A DNA stretch of 64,000 nt, taken from assembly GCF_016806695.1 (NCBI RefSeq), contig NZ_WUED01000006.1:1-64000 (forward strand), in the 5' to 3' direction. Below the pieces are notes generated by a model. That model made no database searches and was not told the origin of the DNA. It saw only the letters and a list, made by a program, of their open reading frames with translations. A program made the translations under genes and the position numbers. The number at the start of each line of letters is the position of its first letter. Position 1 is the stretch's first letter. This document shows, piece after piece, positions 57,229-64,000 of the stretch. This DNA is from Campylobacter bilis (lineage in GTDB: Bacteria; Campylobacterota; Campylobacteria; Campylobacterales; Campylobacteraceae).

Positions 57229-59607
57229 ATGCAAATTGAACAAATACAGAATTATCCGGCAAATTTACCTGTATTAGTAGAGGATGAATTATTTTTATAT
57301 CCTTTTATGATAACCCCTATTTTTATCAATGATTCTTTAAATATGAAGGCATTAGAATTAGCAATTAAAAATGATAGTATGCTTTTTGTCGCACCTTCAA
57401 AACTTGAAAATGGAAGAAGTTTTGATGAAATTTATCATTGTGGAGTGGTTGGAACTATTATGAGAAAGGTTCCTTTGCCAGATGGTAGGGTGAAAATACT
57501 GTTTCAAGGTTATGCTAAAGGCAAAATTGTCCAAGCAATTTCTAATAAACCTTTAGAAGCTAAAATAGAACTTATAAAAGAAGATTTTTTAGAAGGAACT
57601 AGAAAAGAAGCCCTTCTTGAAGTCTTAAAAGAAAAGGTAAAAAGTCTAGCCAATATCAGCCATTATTTTTCTCCTGATCTTTTAAGGACTATTGAAGAAG
57701 GTTTTGATGCATCAAGAATTTGCGATTTGATTTTAAATACTATACGTATAAAAAAACAAGTTGCTTGTGAGTTTTTTGTATTAACAAATCTTGAGCAAAA
57801 ATTGCTAAAACTCATAGATCTTATTGCTGAAGAAATACAAGCAAATAAAATTCAAAAAGAAATTAAAAATAAAGTCCATTCTCGTATTGATAAAGTCAAT
57901 AAAGAGTATTTTTTAAAAGAGCAATTAAGACAAATTCAAAAAGAACTTGGTTCAGACAGTCAAAAAGAAGATGAGGTAAGAGAATATCAAAGGCGTTTAG
58001 AATCAAAGAAAAAATTTATGTATGAAGATGCTTATAAAGAAATCAAAAAGCAAATTGAAAAATTTGAACGCATTCATCAGGATAATTCTGAAGCTTCTAT
58101 GATTCAAACTTACATAGAAACTGCACTTGATGTTCCTTTTGAAAAAATTTCTAAGAAAAAGCTTGATATAAAAGAAGTTTCTAAGCAACTTAATAATGAT
58201 CATTATGCTTTAAATAAGCCTAAAGAGCGTATAGAAGAATATTTTGCTGTTAGAGAGCTTTTAGAAAAAAGAAAGATAGCAGATAAAGATGGGGTTAAAG
58301 TCATTCTTTGTCTTTATGGACCTCCGGGTGTGGGCAAAACTTCTTTGGCTAATTCTGTTGCTAAAGCATTAAAAAGAGAATTAATCCGCATTGCTTTAGG
58401 AGGTCTTGAAGATGTCAATGAGCTTCGCGGCCACCGCAGAACTTATATAGGTGCTATGCCCGGTCGTATTACTCAAGGGCTTATAGAAGCACGACAAATC
58501 AATCCTGTGATTGTTTTAGATGAGATTGATAAATTAAACCGTAGTTTTAGAGGTGATCCTAGTGCTGTGCTTTTAGAAATTTTAGATCCAGAGCAAAATT
58601 CTAAATTTAGGGATTATTATTTGAATTTTAATATTGATTTGAGTAAGGTGATTTTTATAGCAACGGCTAATGATATTAGCAATATTCCTGCACCTTTAAG
58701 AGATAGAATGGAATTTATAGAACTTAGTTCTTATACTCCTAGTGAGAAATTTCATATCATGAAAAAGTATTTAATCCCTAGCGAGCTTAAAAAACATGGT
58801 TTAAAGGCAAGTGAACTTTTTATCGATGATGAGACTATAGAACTAATTATTAGTGATTATACCCGTGAATCAGGTGTTAGAAATTTACGTCGTAAAGTAG
58901 CAGAATTATGTCGTAAGAGTGTTAAAAAATTGCTTTTAGAAAAGATGAAAAAAGTTCATATTAATGTGAAAAATTTAAATGAATTTTTAGATAAAAAAGT
59001 ATTTGAGATACAAAAAAATGATGGAGAAAATCAAATAGGTCAAGTTAATGGTTTGGCTTGGACAAGTGTAGGAGGTGATGTTTTAAAGATAGAAGCTATA
59101 AAGATTAAAGGCAAGGGAGAGCTAATGCTTACAGGAAGCTTAGGCGATGTGATGAAAGAATCAGCTAGAATTGCTTTTAGTGTGATTAAAGTTTTAATCG
59201 ATGAAGGGAAAATAAAAGTACCAAAAAACATGATATTAGATCCTAAAGTTCATGTTTATGATAGTTATAATCTTCATATACATGTTCCAGATGGAGCTAC
59301 TCCAAAAGATGGGCCAAGTGCTGGCATTGCTATGAGTACAGTAATTGCTTCGGTTTTTAGTGCTAAAAAGGTTAGAGCTGATGTTGCAATGACAGGTGAG
59401 ATAGACTTAAAAGGCAAGGTTTTGCCTATAGGAGGGCTAAAAGAGAAATTAATTGCTGCTTATAAAGCAGAGATTCAAATTGCTTTAATTCCAAAGAAAA
59501 ATTATGATAGAGATTTAAAGGATATACCTGATGAAGTTAAACAAAATATGAAAATTATAGGGGTCGAGACTTTTGATGAAGTATTAAAATATGCATTAGT
59601 GCGTTAA
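57229..59607 (+). CDS. lon: ATP-dependent protease Lon
   Basis: This 792-aa LonA serine protease has an N-terminal substrate domain (about 1-205) and a coiled region. The AAA+ module has Walker A LYGPPGVGKTSL and Walker B PVIVLDEIDKLN. The protease domain has the catalytic Ser in KDGPSAGIAMST and Lys in GGLKEKLIAAYKA. The length is full. A hairpin terminator separates it from the convergent rpsR. Confidence 0.97.
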   Translation: MQIEQIQNYPANLPVLVEDELFLYPFMITPIFINDSLNMKALELAIKNDSMLFVAPSKLENGRSFDEIYHCGVVGTIMRKVPLPDGRVKILFQGYAKGKIVQAISNKPLEAKIELIKEDFLEGTRKEALLEVLKEKVKSLANISHYFSPDLLRTIEEGFDASRICDLILNTIRIKKQVACEFFVLTNLEQKLLKLIDLIAEEIQANKIQKEIKNKVHSRIDKVNKEYFLKEQLRQIQKELGSDSQKEDEVREYQRRLESKKKFMYEDAYKEIKKQIEKFERIHQDNSEASMIQTYIETALDVPFEKISKKKLDIKEVSKQLNNDHYALNKPKERIEEYFAVRELLEKRKIADKDGVKVILCLYGPPGVGKTSLANSVAKALKRELIRIALGGLEDVNELRGHRRTYIGAMPGRITQGLIEARQINPVIVLDEIDKLNRSFRGDPSAVLLEILDPEQNSKFRDYYLNFNIDLSKVIFIATANDISNIPAPLRDRMEFIELSSYTPSEKFHIMKKYLIPSELKKHGLKASELFIDDETIELIISDYTRESGVRNLRRKVAELCRKSVKKLLLEKMKKVHINVKNLNEFLDKKVFEIQKNDGENQIGQVNGLAWTSVGGDVLKIEAIKIKGKGELMLTGSLGDVMKESARIAFSVIKVLIDEGKIKVPKNMILDPKVHVYDSYNLHIHVPDGATPKDGPSAGIAMSTVIASVFSAKKVRADVAMTGEIDLKGKVLPIGGLKEKLIAAYKAEIQIALIPKKNYDRDLKDIPDEVKQNMKIIGVETFDEVLKYALVR

Positions 59608-59623
59608 AAATACTTTATAGATT

Positions 59624-59650
59624 TTCCCGCTTTTTAAAAGTTAGCGGGAA
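59624..59650. terminator. Bidirectional terminator between lon and rpsR
   Basis: The arms TTCCCGCT and AGCGGGAA (59624-59631 and 59643-59650) form an 8-bp G/C-rich stem, 17 bp after lon and 8 bp after rpsR. T-tracts are weak on both sides. It is the only G/C-rich hairpin in the gap. Confidence 0.6.
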
Positions 59651-59657
59651 TTCAAGC

Positions 59658-59918
59658 TTATAAACCTTCAAAAGGATTATTTACTACATTTTTCCTATCA
59701 ACTATATAAGGGATCAATGCTACGTGTCTTGCACGCTTGATTGCAATTTCTACCATTTCTTGGTATTTTTTGCTTGTGCCTGTTAAACGGCGTGGCATGA
59801 TTTTAAATCTTTCAGATAAAGCATGTTTTAGCATTGCTGTGTCTTTATAATCAATGAATTCAACTTTTGCTTCAGTGTATTTGCAATATTTGCGAGAGTA
59901 TTTTCTTTTTTCTGCCAT
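59658..59918 (-). CDS. rpsR: 30S ribosomal protein S18
   Basis: This 86-aa basic protein of the small subunit platform pairs with S6. The characteristic segment [32 protein letters not shown] and [12 protein letters not shown] define it. The N-terminal [10 protein letters not shown] region is typical for bacterial S18. It is last in the rpsF-ssb-rpsR operon. Confidence 0.98.
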   Translation of the reverse strand: MAEKRKYSRKYCKYTEAKVEFIDYKDTAMLKHALSERFKIMPRRLTGTSKKYQEMVEIAIKRARHVALIPYIVDRKNVVNNPFEGL

Positions 59919-59930
59919 AGTTTATCCTTT

Positions 59931-60479
59931 TTAAAATGGTAAATTAGTATCATCGCTATCATAAGCGTCGATGTCGATTTCTTTTATTTTTTCTTCATAC
60001 TGTGGATTTTGGTTTTTTTGTGGAGTAGGATTTGATCTTGTTTTATTAAAGTTTTGGTTTTCACTCATATAAGGATCATAGCTTTGGTTTTCATAGCTTG
60101 AATTATAATTGTTGTTTGAAAAATTACTATTATTGAAATTCCCTCCTTGAGGAGCGTTAGAATTGCCTAGCATTTCCATGTTTTCAACTTGTATGCTGTG
60201 TTTAGAACGGTTTTGTCCGTTTTGATCACTCCATTGTTCAAATCTAAGACGACCTTCTATTAAAACTTTTGACCCTTTAGTGAGGTATTGATTTGCTATT
60301 TCTGCAGTACGACCATAAAAACTTATATCAATAAAACAAGTTTCTTCTCTTTTTTCTCCATTTGTAGTAAATCTTCTTGTCACTGCTATGGCTGATGCTC
60401 CAATGGCATTACCACTTTGCGCATAACGCATTTCTATATCGCGTGTAAGATTCCCAACCAAAACGACTTTATTAAACAT
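59931..60479 (-). CDS. ssb: Single-stranded DNA-binding protein
   Basis: This 182-aa protein has an N-terminal OB fold (MFNKVVLVGNLTRDIEMRY, then VLIEGRLRFEQWSDQNGQ), an Asn/Ser-rich flexible linker (about 115-165), and the conserved acidic tip DSDDTNLPF, which binds partner proteins. It lies between rpsF and rpsR, the classic arrangement, 8 and 12 bp from each. Confidence 0.98.
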   Translation of the reverse strand: MFNKVVLVGNLTRDIEMRYAQSGNAIGASAIAVTRRFTTNGEKREETCFIDISFYGRTAEIANQYLTKGSKVLIEGRLRFEQWSDQNGQNRSKHSIQVENMEMLGNSNAPQGGNFNNSNFSNNNYNSSYENQSYDPYMSENQNFNKTRSNPTPQKNQNPQYEEKIKEIDIDAYDSDDTNLPF

Positions 60480-60487
60480 CTTTTTCC

Positions 60488-60865
60488 TTATTGATTTTCA
60501 GGGGCATCTAAAGGTTTGATTTCTTTTTTAGATTGCTTGATTCCATGGCTTAGTTTTTCCCAAGCTGCAATTTCTTTTTTATTTTCATATTTTACGATTA
60601 AAAATCTTATGATTTCTTCTGTGATTCTTAATACCCTTTCAAGCTCGGCAATGAGTTTTGTAGGAGCTTTGAAATAAATTACGAAATAAATTCCTCTTTC
60701 GTATTTTTTGATTTTATACGCTAATTTTCTAGTGCCCATGGGAACTATAGTTTCAATCTGTGCACCATTTTTGTTAAGGACTTCTTTAATGAATTCCAAC
60801 TTTGCATTTACTTCTTCTTCAGTAAATGTCGGCTTTAAAATAAATAAAACTTCATAATGTTTCAT
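60488..60865 (-). CDS. rpsF: 30S ribosomal protein S6
   Basis: This 125-aa protein opens with [19 protein letters not shown], and carries [25 protein letters not shown] and the [15 protein letters not shown] strand characteristic of S6. The Lys-rich C-terminal tail is longer than minimal. A ribosome binding site, AAGGAG, is 6 bp before the start. It is the first gene of its operon. Confidence 0.98.
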   Translation of the reverse strand: MKHYEVLFILKPTFTEEEVNAKLEFIKEVLNKNGAQIETIVPMGTRKLAYKIKKYERGIYFVIYFKAPTKLIAELERVLRITEEIIRFLIVKYENKKEIAAWEKLSHGIKQSKKEIKPLDAPENQ

Positions 60866-60927
60866 TTTTTCTCCTTATGGATTAAGCCCATTTTCATGAG
60901 CAAGGATTTTGCACAATGCAAGCATAG

Positions 60928-60958
60928 ATTATACTCAAAGTATACTTAATGTATACTT
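60928..60958 (-). promoter_or_regulatory. rpsF operon promoter with three helically phased repeats
   Basis: Read on the minus strand, AAGTATA, AAGTATA and GAGTATAAT follow each other at 11-bp spacing (forward 60928-60958). The last contains the -10 TATAAT (complement of 60928-60933). The predicted leader is about 55 nt. The gap 60866-61108 otherwise shows only A/T-rich sequence. Confidence 0.55.
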
Positions 60959-61108
60959 CAAAAATAGTTTTAATTTGTTTAGGCTTTTTGTTAAAAAGCA
61001 TCTTTTATGCATTAATTTTAAGAAATAATGAAGCTTGGTTTATTATTTTTGATATTGTATGGAATATTTTTTAAAATTATAATTAAATATGAAGTTATTG
61101 TGAAATAT

Positions 61109-61969
61109 TTATATAGATAGAATTTGTTTTAAATTGCATTTGATTTCTTCAAGCATGCTAAAGCGTTTTTTATACATAGATCGTTTGTTGCTAGGAATTG
61201 CTTCAAGGTTTTTTTGGGTATGTGAGAGTTTGTAATATTTTTGTTTATTTATTGTTATAAATTCGCCTCCATTTTCTAACCAAATTTTCTTGTAATTTAC
61301 AAAATAACCTTTATCTTCACCTTTTTGAGAACGGATTTGATTTTTTTCATGTACTCCTAAAGTGGCATGAAGTTTTAAAATTTTACAAAGCATTTTAGCA
61401 CATTCTATTAATAGGGCAATAGGACGTAAACCGTGGCACTTTTTGGTTAAGATTTTATTGCTTTTTAAAACATCAAAATCTTTATATTGATAACCTTGTA
61501 TGCAAGAGAGTAAAAGATTGTTTTCTAAAGTGAAACAAAAATTACATTGTGTGATAATTTGTCCTTTATATCTTAAAGAAAAAGCCCAAAAACCTTCTTC
61601 AAAAGCATGTCTGTTGTAGCCTAAAAAAAGCTTAAAATCTTCATCAAAGGAAAAAATCAATCTATCTTCAGGTAGGAATTGAAAATGTAAAAGTCCTTGA
61701 TTGACATCATGGATGAGTGTTTGAACGCGTTTTTTAGCCCCAAAGCTTTTATCACAAAATCTTCTTATTACATTATAACAAGCATAAGGTCTTGCGGTAA
61801 AAAAATCCCTTAAGTGTCGGTTGTTTTCATGATTTAGTGTTTTTTCAAGAAATTTTACCTGGGGAAAATGTAAAAATTTTCTTGCTTGAAAACGCATATA
61901 ACGCCAAAAAATAATGCTTTTTTTTTCATCATGGAAATTAGGCGTGGGATAATGAAATTTTTTACTCAC
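61109..61969 (-). CDS. DUF535/VirK-family protein
   Basis: This 286-aa protein belongs to the VirK/YbjX (DUF535) family. Visible markers include FLHFPQVKFLEKTLNH, TARPYACYNVIRRFCDKSFG, LIFSFDEDFKLFLGYNRHAFEEGFWAFSL read in parts, and HATLGVHEKNQIR. It is soluble, Lys/Arg-rich and has no signal peptide. Relatives are linked to envelope or virulence traits in enterobacteria, but no activity is known. It overlaps rseP by 8 bp. Confidence 0.8.
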   Translation of the reverse strand: MSKKFHYPTPNFHDEKKSIIFWRYMRFQARKFLHFPQVKFLEKTLNHENNRHLRDFFTARPYACYNVIRRFCDKSFGAKKRVQTLIHDVNQGLLHFQFLPEDRLIFSFDEDFKLFLGYNRHAFEEGFWAFSLRYKGQIITQCNFCFTLENNLLLSCIQGYQYKDFDVLKSNKILTKKCHGLRPIALLIECAKMLCKILKLHATLGVHEKNQIRSQKGEDKGYFVNYKKIWLENGGEFITINKQKYYKLSHTQKNLEAIPSNKRSMYKKRFSMLEEIKCNLKQILSI

Positions 61970-63068
61970 TTGCCACCCTTAATATATCATTATAAGTTGT
62001 AAAAAGCATTAAACTTAAAAGTATGATCAGTCCGCCATAACTTAAATATTTAAAAGCTTTTGGAGGTATTTTGCGCCTAAAAATCATTTCATAAAGATTA
62101 AACAATATATGGCCGCCATCAAGAGTAGGAATGGGCAATAGATTTAAAATGCCTAAATTTATGGAAATTAAAGCAGTGATAAATAAGAGCAAGCTAAAAC
62201 TATTTTGAGCTGCTTTTGAAGTAAGATCTGTCATTGCAATAATCCCGCCTAAATTTTTTACTTCAATTTGAGCACTAAGTAGCTTTGCTATGCTTTTGAG
62301 AATAAGTGTGGAGGCTTGAATACTTTCATTTATAGCGTATTTAATGCTTTGTAAACCTTGATGTGTGATGATTAAGGTGCTTCCTTTGGGGCTTATTCCA
62401 AGTTGTGCTTTAGAAATGATTTGGCCAAAGTCATTATATCCTTGTCCTAGTTTTGGGGTGATGTTAAATTCTAAGATTTCTCCTTGTCTTTCTACTAAAA
62501 TTTTTAAAGGTTTTAAGCTTAAATGTTTTGCAATTTCATCAAAGCTTTGAATTTTTGCATGATTGATTGCTAAGATTGTATCATTTATTTGCAGTCCTGC
62601 TTGATCAGCAGCAGAATTAGGCATTATGCTTCCTATTTGAGCACTTAGCTTTTGTATGCCTAGATTTGCTACAATGATATAAAGAAAAAAAGCTAAAATA
62701 AGGTTAAAAAAAGAACCTGCAAAAAGTATATAAATTTTTTTTATAGGACTTAAAATGCTGTAACTGTCTTGATCTAAATTTTTAAGATTAGGATACATAT
62801 CATCTTGTCCTTTGAGTTTGACATAGCCTCCAATTGGTAGAGCACTTAAGCGGTATTTTGTGCCTTTTATTTGTTTTTGTATGAGACTTTTTCCAAATCC
62901 TATGCTAAAGACTTCTACTTTCACTCCTAAAGACCGTGCGGCTAAAAAATGGCCTAATTCATGAAAAAAGATTAAAAATGAAATGACTAAAATAGTGGCT
63001 AAAAATTCTATAGAATAAAATTGAATTCCTAAAATTAAAAGGATGATTAAAAATAATAAAGATTTCAT
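61962..63068 (-). CDS. rseP: Site-2 zinc metalloprotease RseP
   Basis: This 368-aa membrane M50 protease performs intramembrane proteolysis. The zinc site is LIFFHELGHFLAARSLGV (HExxH) in the first helix region. A PDZ domain lies in the middle (PNSAADQAGLQINDTIL). The third ligand motif is LLPIPTLDGGHILFNLYE. It has the four-helix topology of the family. Start and pgsA stop overlap (ATGA). Confidence 0.93.
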   Translation of the reverse strand: MKSLLFLIILLILGIQFYSIEFLATILVISFLIFFHELGHFLAARSLGVKVEVFSIGFGKSLIQKQIKGTKYRLSALPIGGYVKLKGQDDMYPNLKNLDQDSYSILSPIKKIYILFAGSFFNLILAFFLYIIVANLGIQKLSAQIGSIMPNSAADQAGLQINDTILAINHAKIQSFDEIAKHLSLKPLKILVERQGEILEFNITPKLGQGYNDFGQIISKAQLGISPKGSTLIITHQGLQSIKYAINESIQASTLILKSIAKLLSAQIEVKNLGGIIAMTDLTSKAAQNSFSLLLFITALISINLGILNLLPIPTLDGGHILFNLYEMIFRRKIPPKAFKYLSYGGLIILLSLMLFTTYNDILRVASE

Positions 63069-63601
63069 TTTTCTCCTTTTTTTTGTGTTTTAATATAAGC
63101 GTGCACGTATTCAAATCCAGAAAATAAGGTTAAAATTAAGGCTATATAAAGCAAAATTTCGCCCCCAGGCCATTGCATGGTTAAAAATCCTATAGCCAGC
63201 ATTTGAAAAGTGGTTTTGAGTTTACCAGCAAAAGAAGCACTGACATTTAAATTTTCACTTATCATTACAACGCGAAAGCCCGTGATGAAAAATTCCCTTA
63301 CTAAAATAATATAAACTACCCACTCATTAGCTTTTTCTGAGAATAAAAGTCCTAAAAATGCTGCTAAGATTAGCATTTTATCTGCTAAAGGATCTAAAAT
63401 TTCCCCTAATTGAGTAGTTTGTTTCCAAGTTCTTGCTATGTAGCCATCAAAAAAATCGCTTAAAGCTGCTAAAGAGAAGGTTAAAGCGGCAAAATAATGA
63501 ATCCAGCTTGGATGGATATTTTCAAATTTATAAGTTAGTAAAAAAAATAATAAAGGTGCTAAAATCATTCTAAAAACCGCTAAGATATTGGGTAAATTCA
63601 T
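63065..63601 (-). CDS. pgsA: CDP-diacylglycerol-glycerol-3-phosphate phosphatidyltransferase
   Basis: This 178-aa membrane enzyme of phosphatidylglycerol synthesis has the CDP-alcohol motif DFFDGYIARTWKQTTQLGEILDPLADK complete (D-G-x2-A-R ... G-x3-D-x3-D) near residue 50. The first segment MNLPNILAVFRMILAPLLFF is the typical N-terminal helix. AAGG lies 6 bp before the ATG. It is first in the pgsA-rseP-DUF535 operon. Confidence 0.95.
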   Translation of the reverse strand: MNLPNILAVFRMILAPLLFFLLTYKFENIHPSWIHYFAALTFSLAALSDFFDGYIARTWKQTTQLGEILDPLADKMLILAAFLGLLFSEKANEWVVYIILVREFFITGFRVVMISENLNVSASFAGKLKTTFQMLAIGFLTMQWPGGEILLYIALILTLFSGFEYVHAYIKTQKKGEK

Positions 63602-63628
63602 ATCAAGCCTTGTTAAAATAAATGTAAA

Positions 63629-63634
63629 ATTATA
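63629..63634 (-). promoter_or_regulatory. pgsA operon -10 element
   Basis: TATAAT on the minus strand (complement of 63629-63634), preceded by TGAC and T-rich sequence, lies about 28 bp before pgsA. It fits a Campylobacter sigma-70 promoter without a -35 box. Confidence 0.5.
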
Positions 63635-63699
63635 GTCAAAATTGTATAAAATTTAGGCAAAAACTTAGTAAAAATCATCAAAAGATATTGATTTTTATG

Positions 63700-63734
63700 A
63701 TCTAAATATTACTTTGTTAAAGTAATATTTAGAT
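63700..63734. terminator. Long A/T-rich hairpin over the nitroreductase stop
   Basis: A perfect 16-bp inverted repeat (63700-63715 and 63719-63734) with a 3-base loop contains the TAA stop (63729-63731) of the leftward nitroreductase gene. It could be that gene's terminator or an RNA-stabilising hairpin, but no T-tract follows on either strand. Confidence 0.45.
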
Positions 63735-64000
63735 AAATTTTACAACTTCATCAAAAGCAAAACGCTGTTTTTGTGGAATTTGTTGATCATTGCAATAGCC
63801 TAGAGCAATAACTAAGCTTGCTATTTCTTTTTTTGTATCCAAGGAAAAATAAGAATTAAGTTTATCTTTATCAAAACCACCTATGGCACAACTTGCTATA
63901 TTAAACATGTTAGCACCATAAAGTATGCTAGCAAGTGCTATGTGGGCTTGTTCTCTTGCATAGGCGATTTTTTGTTCATGATTTAAAGCTTGTAAGAAAG
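63729..64000 (-). CDS. rdxA: RdxA-like nitroreductase (5' end outside window)
   Basis: Ninety C-terminal codons are visible. They end REQAHIALASILYGANMFNI, then ASCAIGGFDKDKLNSYF and IASLVIALGYCNDQQIP, with a final KQRFAFDEVVKFI. This is the typical C-terminal pattern of flavin-dependent NAD(P)H nitroreductases (the ALGY strand and a K-R-x-x-F end). Gene order next to pgsA matches rdxA (Cj1066) of C. jejuni. Which nitro compounds it reduces cannot be told from the fragment. Confidence 0.65.
   Translation of the reverse strand, partial: FLQALNHEQKIAYAREQAHIALASILYGANMFNIASCAIGGFDKDKLNSYFSLDTKKEIASLVIALGYCNDQQIPQKQRFAFDEVVKFI

Noticed and set aside
60866-61108. S6:S18-binding leader structure before rpsF
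   Set aside because: A small TTGCA/TGCAA hairpin exists, but I could not find the conserved loop motif of this leader, so no riboswitch-like call is made.

Overview
The window is about 30% G+C, densely packed, and has the gene content and order of the Campylobacter jejuni/C. coli chromosome. It runs from the edge of the lipooligosaccharide (LOS) core locus through the complete pgl general protein N-glycosylation locus and on into housekeeping operons. The encoded proteins resemble remembered C. jejuni NCTC 11168 proteins but differ at many positions, which fits C. coli or a close relative. That species call is inference. No rRNA, tRNA, CRISPR array, insertion sequence or prophage was seen.

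Layout. 1-2870: 3' end of an LOS glycosyltransferase, then htrB (lipid A acyltransferase) and waaC (heptosyltransferase I) on the minus strand. 2935-17921 (+): wlaX (predicted exonuclease), then gne-pglK-pglH-pglI-pglJ-pglB-pglA-pglC-pglD-pglE-pglF-pglG, which hold every step from UDP-GlcNAc to transfer of the heptasaccharide to protein. 18037-22575 (+): cheY, prmA, ftsH, psd, pssA. 22572-24455: a DUF455 ferritin-like gene (-), then msrB and a marC-family gene (+). 24505-35507 (-): a tight 12-gene operon-like run, pyrB-pepF-(SspB-like)-uvrD-truB-csrA-ispE-smpB-(TlpA-like lipoprotein)-clpS-clpA-aat. 35508-35905: a 398-bp intergenic region carrying the metK promoter. 35906-37102: metK (+). 37103-37362: a strong terminator and an unexplained structured inverted-repeat element. 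37363-38667: lnt (-). 38640-53874 (+): yajC-secD-secF-leuS-lptE-(degenerate GGDEF)-folC-(M23 peptidase)-(bactofilin)-mfd-(magIII-like)-thiD-thiE-hemD. 53871-56397 (-): fliW-proC-ctsT(frameshifted)-two more pseudopilin-like genes. 56564-59607 (+): bamD, lon. 59658-60865 (-): rpsF-ssb-rpsR. 61109-63601 (-): pgsA-rseP-DUF535 gene. 63729-64000 (-): 3' end of an RdxA-like nitroreductase.

How the genes work together. Gne and PglF/E/D supply UDP-GalNAc and UDP-diNAcBac. PglC, A, J, H and I build the lipid-linked heptasaccharide, PglK flips it, and PglB transfers it to periplasmic proteins. Two halves of one regulatory circuit, csrA and fliW, lie in separate operons here. The minus-strand 24.5-35.5 kb operon is rich in protein quality control (smpB, clpS, clpA, aat) and contains a small gene that looks to me like an SspB-type ClpX adaptor. 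The most notable other observations are a one-base frameshift in the competence pseudopilin gene ctsT, the structured element after metK, and the divergent overlapping starts of lnt and yajC.
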